Source: Rhodoferax sp. (lineage in GTDB: Bacteria > Pseudomonadota > Gammaproteobacteria > Burkholderiales > Burkholderiaceae_C). Taken from it: a stretch of 59,848 nt of DNA. The position numbers were made by a program, and so were the translations under genes. Below are positions 28,184 through 38,404 of the stretch, piece after piece. The stretch is taken from assembly GCA_031291295.1 (NCBI GenBank), contig JARLJI010000145.1:1-59848 (forward strand), given 5' to 3'. A model generated the notes under the pieces. The model had not been told where the DNA came from and made no database searches. It was given only the letters and a program-made list of their open reading frames with translations. Position 1 is the first letter of the stretch. Every line of letters starts with the position of its first letter.

Positions 28184-28489
28184 ATGAAAATGCTACTGAC
28201 GGTCGAGATCCCCCATGAGCCTTTCAACTCCCTTGTCCGAAGTGGCAAGGGGGGTGAGATCATTGGCCGCATCCTCGAAACCATCAAGCCGGAGACCGCC
28301 TACTTCACGGAGCAAGACGGAACACGCGGCGCAATCTTCGTGATTGACGTAAAAACCCCGTCGGATGTGCCCAGCTTTTCAGAGCCGTTCTTTCTCAACT
28401 TCCAGGCCGATTGCAAATTTCGTATTCTGATGAGCCCGGAGGATTTGCAAAAAGCGGGACTGGAGGCGCTCGGCAAGAAGTGGTCGTGA
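28184..28489 (+). CDS. Conserved small protein of unknown function
   Basis: The 101-residue protein has the conserved features EIPHEPFNSLVR, TAYFTEQDGTRGAIFVID and SPEDLQKAGLEALGKKW. The mixed alpha/beta pattern suggests a small dimeric ferredoxin-like fold. I recognise it as a conserved family but cannot assign a function. It lies downstream of the GYD gene and probably shares its transcript. ATG 28184 follows GGAGAAC. It converges with the VOC gene, 11 bases away. Confidence 0.7.
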   Translation: MKMLLTVEIPHEPFNSLVRSGKGGEIIGRILETIKPETAYFTEQDGTRGAIFVIDVKTPSDVPSFSEPFFLNFQADCKFRILMSPEDLQKAGLEALGKKWS

Positions 28490-28500
28490 TGTCCGCCTAA

Positions 28501-28947
28501 CTATGCCTTGAATCGCAGATCGCCCGTTTCGGAAAACTCGAACATCGGCCCCCAAGCCACTTCCCAATAGTGGCCGTCCAGGTCGGCAAAGTAGCCGCTG
28601 AAGCCGCCCCAGAAGGTGTCGTGCGGCGGCGTGACGATGGTGGCGCCGGCGGCTTGGGCGGCGTCGAAGACGGCCAGCACATCTTCGCGGCTGCGCGCGT
28701 TATGGGCCAGGGTGATGCCGCTGAAGCTGCGCGCGGTGGGCTCCAGAGCGGGGTCCAGAGCCGCTGAGATGTCCCGCGCCAGGTCCGCGCGCGGGTATAG
28801 CGCGATCCAGACGCCGGGCAGCGTGAAGAAGGCCACGCCCTCCTGGTCTCCGGTGGGCGCGGTGCCGAAGACGCGGGTGTAGAACGTCCTGGCGCGTGCG
28901 AGATCGTTCACGCCCAGGGTAATCATGCTCATGCGGGGAATGGTCAT
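28501..28947 (-). CDS. VOC-superfamily (glyoxalase-like) protein
   Basis: The 148-residue protein has two paired beta-alpha-beta-beta-beta modules: ITLGVNDLARARTFYTRVFG and, in the second half, DVLAVFDAAQAAGATIV followed by GYFADLDGHYWEVAWGP. The His and Glu of GHYWE fit a metal-site pattern. The family includes glyoxalases, dioxygenases and resistance proteins, and the substrate cannot be predicted. It is a single gene on the minus strand. An internal ATG six codons in is an alternative start. Confidence 0.8.
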   Translation of the reverse strand: MTIPRMSMITLGVNDLARARTFYTRVFGTAPTGDQEGVAFFTLPGVWIALYPRADLARDISAALDPALEPTARSFSGITLAHNARSREDVLAVFDAAQAAGATIVTPPHDTFWGGFSGYFADLDGHYWEVAWGPMFEFSETGDLRFKA

Positions 28948-29085
28948 CGCGGGGCCTCGCCTGTTGACAACTCGCCAGCGTACGACTTCTTTTGCAGCCA
29001 GGCAATACGGCGGGCCGGCTCGGCGGCTGCCGGTGCCTGCCAGCGCTCAGACAGAGCGCTCAGGGGTTACGAACGGGGTGTGAAA

Positions 29086-29706
29086 TCAGCGCAGCATGGC
29101 TGCAGCGGCAGAAGCAGAAACCGGCGTTGAAACGGGCGCAGCAGAAGTCGCCGCGCTGTCGTCGCTGGCCGTCTCGACGCGGCGGGCGCCGCTGAAGCGC
29201 GAGCGCCAGTAGCTCCCGCCCATGTCTTCGACCCGGATGTCGGCGCCGGTGCGCGGGGCGTGGATGAATTTGCCGTTCCCCACATAAATGCCCACGTGGC
29301 TGAAGGCGCGTCGCATGGTGTTGAAAAACACCAGGTCGCCGGGTTGCAGGTCCTTGCGGTCGATGGCCTGGGTGGCGGCGGCTTGCTGGTCCGAGCGGCG
29401 TGGCAGCACCAGGCCCAGCGTTTGCGAGTAGATGGCGCGCACGAAGCCGCTGCAGTCAAAGCCGCCGGTCTCGACTGAGTTACCGCCATATTTGTAGGGC
29501 ACGCCAAGGAAGCCCATGGCGTTGACCACCAGGTCGGACGCCTTGCTGCTGACCGTCTGGCGCACCTGCTCAAGCTGGCCGCCGATCTGGGTGATCAGGC
29601 CCTTGTCGCTGAGAAGTTTGTCCATGTCGTCCATTGCAGGACCGGAGGGAGGGGCAGCCTGCGCGCTCGCGCAGAGGAACAGGAAAAGCAGGAGCCATTT
29701 GGACAT
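29086..29706 (-). CDS. Secreted NlpC/P60 (C40) peptidoglycan peptidase
   Basis: The 206-residue precursor starts with a signal peptide (MSKWLLLFLFLCASAQAA). The NlpC/P60 domain fills about residues 60-175, with the catalytic Cys in TGGFDCSGFVRAIY and the His in AFSHVGIYVGNGKFIHAP. Such enzymes cut D-Glu-diaminopimelate bonds in cell-wall stem peptides. I chose ATG 29706 so that the signal peptide is terminal; the frame extends 12 codons upstream. The C-terminal 30 residues are Ala/Ser-rich. It diverges from acuI across a 200-base AT-rich region. Confidence 0.9.
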   Translation of the reverse strand: MSKWLLLFLFLCASAQAAPPSGPAMDDMDKLLSDKGLITQIGGQLEQVRQTVSSKASDLVVNAMGFLGVPYKYGGNSVETGGFDCSGFVRAIYSQTLGLVLPRRSDQQAAATQAIDRKDLQPGDLVFFNTMRRAFSHVGIYVGNGKFIHAPRTGADIRVEDMGGSYWRSRFSGARRVETASDDSAATSAAPVSTPVSASAAAAMLR

Positions 29707-29906
29707 CGGCTGCAGGTTAGAGGCATTTTGTTGAGAAGTCAAGTGAGGGGTGGCTTGTAAGTTATTGATTCATAATAAGTTCGTTAAACTTTACTTTACC
29801 GGACCCCGTAAAAGGGCTATTTGGGGAGGCTGACAATGGCACCGACCGCCCGGCAAAAGTGTTTCAATTCAACCCACTCTAACCTCACTTGTCTGGAGAC
29901 AAACCA

Positions 29907-30884
29907 ATGTTCAAAGCCCTGCTGCTGGAAAAAAACGAGACATTTTCGGCCACCATCAAAGTGGTGGATGAAGCAGCGCTGCCCGCCGGTGATGTGACCG
30001 TCAAGGTGGACTACTCCACGCTCAATTACAAGGATGGTCTCGCAATTACCAACAAGGGCCCGGTGGTGCGCAACTGGCCGATGGTGGCGGGCATCGACGG
30101 TGCGGGCACCGTGCTCGAATCCAGCCATCCGGCCTGGCGCGCGGGCGACGCGTTCATCCACAACGGCTGGGGCGTCGGCGAGACGCACTGGGGCTGCCTG
30201 GCCGAAAAGGCCCGGCTCAAGGGCGACTGGCTGGTCAAACTGCCGCCCGCCTTCACCGCGCGACAGGCCATGGCGATCGGCACGGCGGGCTACACCGCCA
30301 TGCTGTGCGTGCTGGCACTGGAAGACCACGGTGCGAACCCCGATGCCGGCGAAGTGCTGGTCACTGGCGCCACCGGCGGTGTTGGCAGCGTGGCGATCGC
30401 GCTGCTCGGCAAGCTGGGCTACACCGTGGTGGCGGCCACGGGCAAGGCGAGCGAAGAGGCCTATCTCAAGTCCCTGGGTGCGGCGTCGATCATCGACCGC
30501 GCCGGGTTGTCCGCTGCCGGCAAGCCATTCCAGAAGGAGCGTTGGGCCGCGGTGGTGGACCCGGTCGGCTCGCACACGCTGGCCAATGCGCTGGCGCAGA
30601 CACGCTACGGCGGCGTGGTGGCGGCCTGCGGGCTGGCGCAGGGCGCGGACTTGCCGACCACGGTGATGCCCTTTATCCTGCGCGGCGTCACGCTGGCCGG
30701 TGTGGATTCGGTGATGGCGCCGCTCGCCAAACGCCAGCGCGCCTGGGACCGGCTGGCGCGCGACCTGAACCCGGCGCTGCTGGAGTCCATGATCACCGAG
30801 GTGCCGCTGGACGCCGCGATTGCCAAGGCCTTTGAGCTGATGTCGGGCCAGTTGCGCGGGCGCGTCGTCGTGAAGATCGGCTGA
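29907..30884 (+). CDS. acuI: Acryloyl-CoA reductase (NADPH), MDR family
   Basis: The 325-residue protein is a zinc-free medium-chain reductase of the YhdH/AcuI type. The N-terminus MFKALLLEKNE, the DYSTLNYKDGLAITNKG segment and the NADPH-binding VTGATGGVGSVAIALL are diagnostic. AcuI reduces toxic acryloyl-CoA to propionyl-CoA; in this window prpE also makes propionyl-CoA, so propionate metabolism is a likely shared theme. I chose ATG 29907 (GGAGA 9 bases upstream) over an earlier in-frame ATG at 29889. A sugar dehydrogenase-like gene follows after 29 bases. Confidence 0.92.
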   Translation: MFKALLLEKNETFSATIKVVDEAALPAGDVTVKVDYSTLNYKDGLAITNKGPVVRNWPMVAGIDGAGTVLESSHPAWRAGDAFIHNGWGVGETHWGCLAEKARLKGDWLVKLPPAFTARQAMAIGTAGYTAMLCVLALEDHGANPDAGEVLVTGATGGVGSVAIALLGKLGYTVVAATGKASEEAYLKSLGAASIIDRAGLSAAGKPFQKERWAAVVDPVGSHTLANALAQTRYGGVVAACGLAQGADLPTTVMPFILRGVTLAGVDSVMAPLAKRQRAWDRLARDLNPALLESMITEVPLDAAIAKAFELMSGQLRGRVVVKIG

Positions 30885-30913
30885 CCGGTTCTGCCCTTGA
30901 TTCTGAGGAAAAT

Positions 30914-32056
30914 ATGCCTCAAGCCCTTATCAGACAAGCGCTTATAGCTATTGTTTTGATAGTTCTCGGTTGGAGCGCCCAGGCCCAAGGCGTGCGCCCC
31001 GAGGTGGTGGCGAGCAAGCTCGAACATCCCTGGGCCGTGGCGTTTTTGCCCGAAGGGCGCTTCCTGGTGACCGAACGCCCGGGCCGGTTGCGCGTGGTTG
31101 AGGCCGACGGGCATCTGGACCCGCCCGTGGCGGGCGTGCCGGCGGTGGCTGCGGGCGGGCAGGGCGGCCTGCTCGATCTGCTGCTGGACTCGGGCTTCGC
31201 GCGCAACCGTACGCTGTATTTCTGTTATTCGGAGCCCGCCGCCACCGGCAACACCAACGGCACGGCCCTGGCGCGCGCCGAACTCTCGCCGGATCGCACG
31301 CGGCTCGACAACGTCCGGGTGATTTTTCGCCAGCAGCCCAAGGTCGCCGGCAGCCTGCAGTTCGGCTGCCGGATTGTCGAACGGCTAAAGGATGGCAAGT
31401 CTGATGGCACGCTGTTTTTGACGCTGGGCGAGCGCTACACGCACATGCAGGACGCGCAAACGCTCGACAACGACCTCGGCAAGATCGTGCGCATCGCCAA
31501 GGACGGCATGGTGCCCCAGGACAACCCCTTTATCGGCCGGCCCGGGGCCCTGCCCGAGATCTGGAGCTACGGGCATCGCAACCCGCAGGGCGCCACGCTC
31601 GCGCCCGATGGCACGTTCTGGGAGCACGAACACGGCCCGCAGGGCGGCGACGAGATCAACCTGCCGCTGCCCGGACGCAACTACGGCTGGCCCGTCATCA
31701 CCTATGGCGAAAACTACGGCGGCGGCAAGATCGGCGCGGGGCTGACCGCCAAAGAGGGCATGGAGCAGCCGCTGCATTACTGGACGCCGTCGATCGCGCC
31801 GTCCGGCATGGCCTTCCTGACCAGCGAGCGCTACGGCCGCGCCTGGCGGGGCAACCTGTTCGTCGGCTCGCTCAAGTTTCACTACCTCGACCGGATCGAG
31901 CTGAGCGAGCCGTTCAAGGGTCGGGTGGTGCATGAGGACAAGCTGTTGACCGAACTCGATGAGCGCATCCGCGATGTGCGGCAGGGGCCGGATGGCCTGT
32001 TGTATGTGCTGACCGATAATCCGGCAGGCCGGTTGATCCGGCTGTTGCCAAACTGA
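30914..32056 (+). CDS. PQQ-dependent sugar dehydrogenase-like beta-propeller, exported
   Basis: The 380-residue protein has a signal peptide (about residues 1-24, ending SAQAQG) and the six-bladed propeller of the YliI/soluble aldose dehydrogenase family. Family segments visible are HPWAVAFLPEGRFLVTERPGR, GQGGLLDLLLD, YSYGHRNPQG-like SYGHRNPQGATL, WEHEHGPQGGDE and NYGWPVITYGENY. It would oxidise sugars with PQQ in the periplasm, if it binds the cofactor. It lies 29 bases downstream of acuI. A GCTAT-N7-ATAGT repeat falls within the signal-peptide coding region. Confidence 0.88.
   Translation: MPQALIRQALIAIVLIVLGWSAQAQGVRPEVVASKLEHPWAVAFLPEGRFLVTERPGRLRVVEADGHLDPPVAGVPAVAAGGQGGLLDLLLDSGFARNRTLYFCYSEPAATGNTNGTALARAELSPDRTRLDNVRVIFRQQPKVAGSLQFGCRIVERLKDGKSDGTLFLTLGERYTHMQDAQTLDNDLGKIVRIAKDGMVPQDNPFIGRPGALPEIWSYGHRNPQGATLAPDGTFWEHEHGPQGGDEINLPLPGRNYGWPVITYGENYGGGKIGAGLTAKEGMEQPLHYWTPSIAPSGMAFLTSERYGRAWRGNLFVGSLKFHYLDRIELSEPFKGRVVHEDKLLTELDERIRDVRQGPDGLLYVLTDNPAGRLIRLLPN
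30947..30963. repeat. 17-bp microrepeat, GCTAT-N7-ATAGT
   Basis: Lies inside the signal-peptide codons of the sugar dehydrogenase-like gene and contributes the hydrophobic AIVLIV stretch. Four of five arm bases pair. Confidence 0.5.
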
Positions 32057-32109
32057 GCCAGCCGACCTGACACGCGGCCCAAGCTTGTCATTACTCTTGT
32101 CTGCCACCC

Positions 32110-33099
32110 ATGATTCCTTTCTCCATTCTGGACCTGTCTCCCATCATCGAAGGGGGCGACGCCGCCCTGTCGTTTCGCAATACCCGTGATCTGGCCCAGC
32201 ATGCCGAACGCTGGGGCTACAAGCGCTTCTGGCTGGCCGAACATCACGGCATGCCGGGCATCGCGAGCGCGGCCACGTCGATCCTGATCGGGCACGTGGC
32301 CGGCGCGACCTCGACCATTCGCGTGGGTGCGGGCGGCATCATGCTGCCCAACCATTCGCCGCTGGTGATCGCCGAGCAGTTCGGCACCCTGGAGTCGCTG
32401 TACCCAGGCCGCATCGACCTCGGGCTGGGCCGTGCGCCCGGCTCGGACCAGGCCACGGCGCGGGCGCTGCGGCGCAACCTGGCCTCCGATGCCGACGAGT
32501 TCCCGCAGGACGTGGTCGAGTTGATGGCGTACTTCGCGGCCGATCCGCGGCTGCCGGTGCGCGCCGTGCCCGGTACCGGCGCCAATGTGCCGGTGTGGAT
32601 CCTGGGCTCGAGCCTGTTCGGCGCGCAACTGGCGGCGGCGCTAGGCTTGCCGTATGCGTTCGCCTCGCATTTCGCGCCCGCCCAGATGATGGAGGCTGTG
32701 GCGCTGTACCGTGCCAATTTCCGGCCTTCAAAGCAGCTGCAAAAGCCATATGTGATGCTGGGCTTCAACGTCATCGCGGCCGACACCGACGAGGAAGCCG
32801 CGTTTCTGGCCACCTCGAAGCAGCAGGCCTTCGTGAACCTGCGCAGCGGGCGCCCGTCGCGCCTGCCGCCGCCGATGGCCGACTACCTGAGCCGCATCGG
32901 CCCGCAGGAGCATGCGCTGCTCGCGCAGGTCCTGTCGTGCTCGGCGATCGGTTCACCCGCCACAGTGCAGGCGGGGCTCCAGTCCTTTATCGACCGCACT
33001 GGCGCGGACGAGTTGATGATTGTGGCGCAGTGCTTCGACCATGCCGCGAGCCTTCGCTCCTTCGAGATCACGGCGCAAGTTCGAAGCGCACTGCACTGA
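32110..33099 (+). CDS. Luciferase-like monooxygenase, YhbW type
   Basis: The 329-residue protein is a flavin-dependent LLM-class oxidoreductase. Close family features are FSILDLSPI at the N-terminus, [41 protein letters not shown] and [16 protein letters not shown], which match E. coli YhbW as I recall it. Physiological substrate is unknown; the reaction would use FMNH2 and oxygen. It is 53 bases downstream of the sugar dehydrogenase-like gene and may share its transcript. Confidence 0.9.
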   Translation: MIPFSILDLSPIIEGGDAALSFRNTRDLAQHAERWGYKRFWLAEHHGMPGIASAATSILIGHVAGATSTIRVGAGGIMLPNHSPLVIAEQFGTLESLYPGRIDLGLGRAPGSDQATARALRRNLASDADEFPQDVVELMAYFAADPRLPVRAVPGTGANVPVWILGSSLFGAQLAAALGLPYAFASHFAPAQMMEAVALYRANFRPSKQLQKPYVMLGFNVIAADTDEEAAFLATSKQQAFVNLRSGRPSRLPPPMADYLSRIGPQEHALLAQVLSCSAIGSPATVQAGLQSFIDRTGADELMIVAQCFDHAASLRSFEITAQVRSALH

Positions 33100-33202
33100 G
33101 CCAGGCGCCGACAAAACCTCTCTGGCATGGCCCCTGCCGCCGCGCAGGCACCGGCGGTGCAGCGCCGCCCTGCACATAAATTCAGTTACGATTCACCCGT
33201 AA

Positions 33203-34558
<1,356 letters not shown>

Positions 34559-34560
34559 TC

Positions 34561-35601
34561 ATGGCCGATGAAAACAACAACATGAAAAAAACGCCGATGA
34601 CCATGATCCAGGCGCTGCGCTCGGCGATGGACGTGATGCTGGCGCGTGATAGCAACGTCGTGGTGTTCGGCCAGGACGTGGGTTATTTTGGTGGCGTGTT
34701 CCGCTGCACCGAGGGCCTGCAGGCGAAGTACGGCACTTCGCGGGTGTTCGATACGCCAATCTCCGAGGGCGGCATCGTCGGCGTGGCGGTCGGCATGGGC
34801 GCCTACGGCCTGCGCCCGGTGGCCGAAATCCAGTTCGCTGACTATTTCTACCCGGCGTCCGACCAGATCGTCTCGGAGGCGGCGCGCCTGCGCCATCGCT
34901 CCGCCGGCGATTTCACCGCGCCCATGACGATCCGTATGCCTTGCGGTGGCGGCATCTACGGCGGCCAGACGCACAGCCAGAGTCCCGAGGCGCTGTTCAC
35001 GCATGTCAGCGGCCTGCGCACGGTGATTCCGTCCAACCCCTACGACGCCAAGGGCCTGTTGATTGCGTCAATTGAGAACGACGATCCGGTGATCTTTCTC
35101 GAACCCAAGCGCCTGTACAACGGGCCGTTCGACGGCCACCATGACAAACCGGTGGTGCCGTGGTCGAAGCACCCGCTGGGCGAAGTGCCCGAGGGCTATT
35201 ACACGGTCCCGCTGGAGTCGGCCGCCATCTTCCGCCCCGGCGCGCAGCTCACGGTGCTGACCTACGGCACCATGGTGTTCGTGTCGGAAGCTGCGGCTAA
35301 CGAGACCGGCATCGATGCCGAGATCATCGACCTGCGCAGCCTGTGGCCGCTGGACCTGGACACCATCGTCGCATCAGTGAAGAAGACCGGGCGCTGCGTG
35401 GTGGTGCACGAGGCTACGCGCACCAGCGGCTTTGGCGCCGAGCTGAGCGCGCTGGTGCAGGAGCATTGCTTCTACCACTTGGAGGCTCCGATCGAGCGCG
35501 TGACCGGCTGGGACACGCCGTATCCGCACGCGCAGGAGTGGGCCTATTTTCCCGGACCGGCGCGGGTCGGGGCGGCGTTCCAGCGCGCGATGGAGGCATG
35601 A
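34561..35601 (+). CDS. bkdA2: Branched-chain 2-oxoacid dehydrogenase E1 beta
   Basis: The 346-residue subunit pairs with BkdA1. Features: VVVFGQDVGYFGGVFRCTEGL, RVFDTPISEGGIVGVAVGMG, FADYFYPASDQIVSEAARLR and GGGIYGGQTHSQSPEAL, all typical of BKD rather than PDH beta subunits. It starts two bases after bkdA1 and its stop overlaps the bkdB start. An internal ATG seven codons in (MKKTPMTMIQ) could be the true start, since the first residues are Asn-rich. Confidence 0.96.
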   Translation: MADENNNMKKTPMTMIQALRSAMDVMLARDSNVVVFGQDVGYFGGVFRCTEGLQAKYGTSRVFDTPISEGGIVGVAVGMGAYGLRPVAEIQFADYFYPASDQIVSEAARLRHRSAGDFTAPMTIRMPCGGGIYGGQTHSQSPEALFTHVSGLRTVIPSNPYDAKGLLIASIENDDPVIFLEPKRLYNGPFDGHHDKPVVPWSKHPLGEVPEGYYTVPLESAAIFRPGAQLTVLTYGTMVFVSEAAANETGIDAEIIDLRSLWPLDLDTIVASVKKTGRCVVVHEATRTSGFGAELSALVQEHCFYHLEAPIERVTGWDTPYPHAQEWAYFPGPARVGAAFQRAMEA

Positions 35602-36920
35602 TGGGCATTCACGTGATCAAGATGCCGGACATCGGCGAGGGCATTGCCGAGGTGGAACTGGTAGCCTGGCGAGTACAGCCCGGCGACACGGTGGCCGAGG
35701 ACCAGATCCTGGCCGATGTGATGACCGACAAGGCCACCGTCGAGTTCCCGTCGCCGGTGGTGGGCAAGGTGCTGGCGCTCGGCGGCGCGGTCGGGCAGGT
35801 GATGGCAGTCGGGGGCGAGCTGATCCGCATTGAAGTGGCGGGTGCGGGCAACGCCAGTGCCACCAGCGCGGTGGCTGCGGCGCCGGTGCCGCTGCCTGCG
35901 GCAAGCGCAGCGCCGCCGGTCGTATCGCCGGCCCCGGCTGCTGCCGTATCGGTTGTGCCCCCGTCCACACCCGCGCCGGTGCAGGCGCGCGCCGCGTCGA
36001 CAAGCGTCGCACCCCCCATTCGCCGCCCCGGCGACAAACCGATCGCCTCACCGGCGGTGCGCCGGCGTGCCTGGGAGCTCGGTGTCGAGTTGCAGAACGT
36101 GCCGGGCAGCGGGATGGCGGGCCGCATCATGCATGCGGATCTCGACGCCTTCGTGGCGCGTGCGGGCTCGCAGCCGCCTGACACTGGTGCTGGTGCCAGT
36201 GCTATACGTTACGCACAGCGCAATGACGAGGAGGCGATTCCCATCATCGGACTGCGCCGCAAGATCGCGCGGAAGATGCAGGAGGCCAAGCGCCGCATCC
36301 CGCACTTCACCTACGTCGAAGAAATTGATGTGACCGAGCTGGAGGCGCTGCGCCAGCGCCTGAACGCGCGCTGGGGCACCGAGCGCGTGCGGCTGACGGT
36401 GCTGCCGCTATTGATTCGCGCGGTCGTGCTGGCCGTGCGCGAGTTCCCGCAGGTCAATGCGCGCTTCGACGACGATGCGGGCGTGGTCACGCGCTACGGC
36501 GCCGTTCACGTCGGCATCGCCACGCAGACCGAAGCCGGCCTGATGGTGCCGGTGCTGCGCCATGCCGAAGGCCACGATCTGTGGACCAGTGCGGCGGAGG
36601 TCGCGCGCCTGGCCGAAGCGGCGCGCGCAGGCAAGGTCACGCGGGGCGAGCTGACAGGCTCGACCATCACCATCACCAGCCTGGGCGCGCTGGGCGGCAT
36701 TGTGTCCACGCCGGTCATCAATCACCCGGAAGTGGCGATCGTCGGCGTCAACCGGATGGTCGAGCGTCCGATGATGCGCGGCGCTGCGATCGTGCCGCGG
36801 CTGATGATGAACCTGTCGTCTTCCTTCGATCACCGTGTGGTCGACGGCCTGCACGCCGCCGAGTTCATCCAGGTGCTGCGCGGCTTGCTCGAATGCCCGG
36901 CCACGCTGTTCGTGGAGTAG
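35598..36920 (+). CDS. bkdB: Branched-chain 2-oxoacid dehydrogenase E2
   Basis: The 440-residue protein has a single lipoyl domain (residues 3-80, Lys45 in MTDKATVEFPSP), a long Ala/Pro/Val linker (about 90-150), an E1/E3-binding domain (ASPAVRRRAWELGVELQNVPG) and a catalytic domain ending in FDHRVVDGLHAAEF. It transfers branched acyl groups to CoA. Start is ATG 35598 or the adjacent ATG 35601. No lpdV-type E3 follows, unlike the pseudomonad bkd operon, so the complex must borrow an E3; the window offers two. Confidence 0.95.
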   Translation: MMGIHVIKMPDIGEGIAEVELVAWRVQPGDTVAEDQILADVMTDKATVEFPSPVVGKVLALGGAVGQVMAVGGELIRIEVAGAGNASATSAVAAAPVPLPAASAAPPVVSPAPAAAVSVVPPSTPAPVQARAASTSVAPPIRRPGDKPIASPAVRRRAWELGVELQNVPGSGMAGRIMHADLDAFVARAGSQPPDTGAGASAIRYAQRNDEEAIPIIGLRRKIARKMQEAKRRIPHFTYVEEIDVTELEALRQRLNARWGTERVRLTVLPLLIRAVVLAVREFPQVNARFDDDAGVVTRYGAVHVGIATQTEAGLMVPVLRHAEGHDLWTSAAEVARLAEAARAGKVTRGELTGSTITITSLGALGGIVSTPVINHPEVAIVGVNRMVERPMMRGAAIVPRLMMNLSSSFDHRVVDGLHAAEFIQVLRGLLECPATLFVE

Positions 36921-36943
36921 GGGGAATTATCGCGGCCACACTC

Positions 36944-37306
36944 TCATTCAGAGACGACCAATAGGCCGTTCATGTCTTCATGGCCAGTGCCACAGAACAC
37001 ATCGCACAGGAAGGTGAAGCTGCCGGCCTTGTCCGGTGTGAACTGCAGCGTGCTGGTCTGACCGGGCACGACGTCGGTGCGCACGCTGAAGTCGGGCAGG
37101 TTGAAGCCCATTGGCACTTCTGGCGCCGTGAGTTGCAGGACCACGGGTTGCCCCTTCCTGACATGGATCTCGCCCGGTACGAACGCGAACTTCTTCGCGA
37201 TGACATTGATCACCGCCGGCTTGGTCTGGGCCAGCAGCCGGGCCGTCAGCGGAACCAGGGCCAGGGCGGTGGCAGCGCTTATCAGCGCCCGTCGGTTGGT
37301 ATCCAT
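36944..37306 (-). CDS. Exported CuA-like cupredoxin
   Basis: The 120-residue protein has a twin-arginine-like leader (TNRRALISAATALALV) and a single cupredoxin domain. The C-terminal loop CDVFCGTGHEDM carries the Cys-x3-Cys-x3-His-x2-Met set of CuA centres. By eye alignment with COX2, the first CuA histidine (DVIHSF-type) is replaced by Met in EVPMGFNLPDF. It might therefore bind one copper or a modified site. It starts 9 bases after the metallophosphoesterase stop and is co-transcribed with it. A role in copper or electron handling outside the membrane is likely. Confidence 0.85.
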   Translation of the reverse strand: MDTNRRALISAATALALVPLTARLLAQTKPAVINVIAKKFAFVPGEIHVRKGQPVVLQLTAPEVPMGFNLPDFSVRTDVVPGQTSTLQFTPDKAGSFTFLCDVFCGTGHEDMNGLLVVSE

Positions 37307-37315
37307 GGCGCGGCC

Positions 37316-38215
37316 TCAGGCTTGTCGCACCCGGAGTTCGGTGATGGTGTAGTCGGCCGCCTTCGGTTGCGCCTCGACCTCACGGAACCCGAGCCCGCGA
37401 TAGGGTTGCGCGGGATCCCAGCCCAGTGGCGTGCGTTTGGGTTGCGAGCCGGGCGCCGGCAGTGGGTAGATCAACGACCTGGCCGAGTGGTGGGCGATGT
37501 GCCCGGTCATGTGGTGGTTCTCCTGGTGGATGTGGCCATAGAACACCGTCACGTTGGCATGCGGCAGCAGCAAGTCAACGGCCTTGGCGCCGTCGCGCGT
37601 GGCCCAGTCCCATTGCGGGTACAGGTCGAACAGCGGCCGGTGCGCGAACACCACGATGCGCGCGTCGGCCGGCTGGCGCTGGAGGTCGTCGGCCAGCCAG
37701 GCCAACTGCGCGTCGCCGAGCTGGGCGGCGGGGTCGGTCACGTTGTCGAGCGTGATGAAGTGCACGCCCTTGTGGTCAAAGGTGTAATTGGTCGGTCCGA
37801 AGAATTCCTTGAACGCGCGGCCGTTGTCGAGCGCAGCGTCGTGCTCGCCCGGGATGAAGCGCACCGTCTTGACCTTCAGCCCGGCCACGATGTCGCGAAC
37901 CTCCGCCATGCGTTTGCGACGCTCCCGCGGGTCGTCGGTGGTGTGGGTCAGGTCGCCGGTGAAGATCACGAAGTCGGGCGCTTCACTGAGCGCGTTGACG
38001 GCGGCCACGGCCTTGGGCAGCGTGCCTCTGGCGTCCGGGTTGGGCGGGCCCTCGAAGCCCCAGTGCGCGTCGGACAGCTGCACGAAGAAGAAATCGTCGT
38101 AGCCCGGTCCGGTCATGCTGCCCGCGGCGTGTGCCATGCCGCCGAGGCCGGACACGAACACGGCACCCCCGACGCCGGCCAATTGCAGAAACTGTCTTCG
38201 GTAGCAAGTGCTCAT
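37316..38215 (-). CDS. Exported metallophosphoesterase (calcineurin-like)
   Basis: The 299-residue precursor has a Tat-type leader (CYRRQFLQLAGVGGAVFV). Calcineurin-like motifs are in order: QLSDAHWG, VIFTGDLTHT, FIPGEHDA in place of the usual GNHD, and VFAHRPLF, YGHIHQENHH. It would hydrolyse a phosphoester in the periplasm with two metal ions; substrate unknown. The start at ATG 38215 gives the Tat signal at the terminus. It diverges from an ECF sigma factor gene, and its upstream region carries a matching ECF-type promoter. The cupredoxin gene follows. Confidence 0.9.
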   Translation of the reverse strand: MSTCYRRQFLQLAGVGGAVFVSGLGGMAHAAGSMTGPGYDDFFFVQLSDAHWGFEGPPNPDARGTLPKAVAAVNALSEAPDFVIFTGDLTHTTDDPRERRKRMAEVRDIVAGLKVKTVRFIPGEHDAALDNGRAFKEFFGPTNYTFDHKGVHFITLDNVTDPAAQLGDAQLAWLADDLQRQPADARIVVFAHRPLFDLYPQWDWATRDGAKAVDLLLPHANVTVFYGHIHQENHHMTGHIAHHSARSLIYPLPAPGSQPKRTPLGWDPAQPYRGLGFREVEAQPKAADYTITELRVRQA

Positions 38216-38281
38216 AATGATCTCCTGGGTTGAGCGAGACGCCGCGTGTCGCTGGCTTGCGAACTGCGCAGCCTCGTATGC

Positions 38282-38310
38282 CATACCGGCACAAGGCCAA
38301 GAAAATTCCC
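38282..38310 (-). promoter_or_regulatory. ECF-type promoter for the metallophosphoesterase-cupredoxin operon
   Basis: On the minus strand, GGGAAT (38305-38310) is followed after exactly 16 bases by CGGTATG (38282-38288). Both elements and the spacing match the promoter facing the sigma factor gene. The transcript would begin about 60 bases before the metallophosphoesterase ATG. Confidence 0.6.
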
Positions 38311-38355
38311 GGCTCGACCCATAGCCGGACGAATCGCGCGGGTTTCGCGAATTTC

Positions 38356-38384
38356 GGGAATAAATACGGGCCGCCGCCGATATG
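38356..38384 (+). promoter_or_regulatory. ECF-type autoregulatory promoter of the sigma factor gene
   Basis: GGGAAT at 38356-38361, 16 bases, then CGATATG at 38378-38384. GGAA-type -35 and a 16-base spacer are typical for ECF sigma promoters. The start would fall about 14 bases before the GTG at 38405. Confidence 0.6.
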
Positions 38385-38404
38385 ACACACAGAGAGGGTT
38401 CCCT

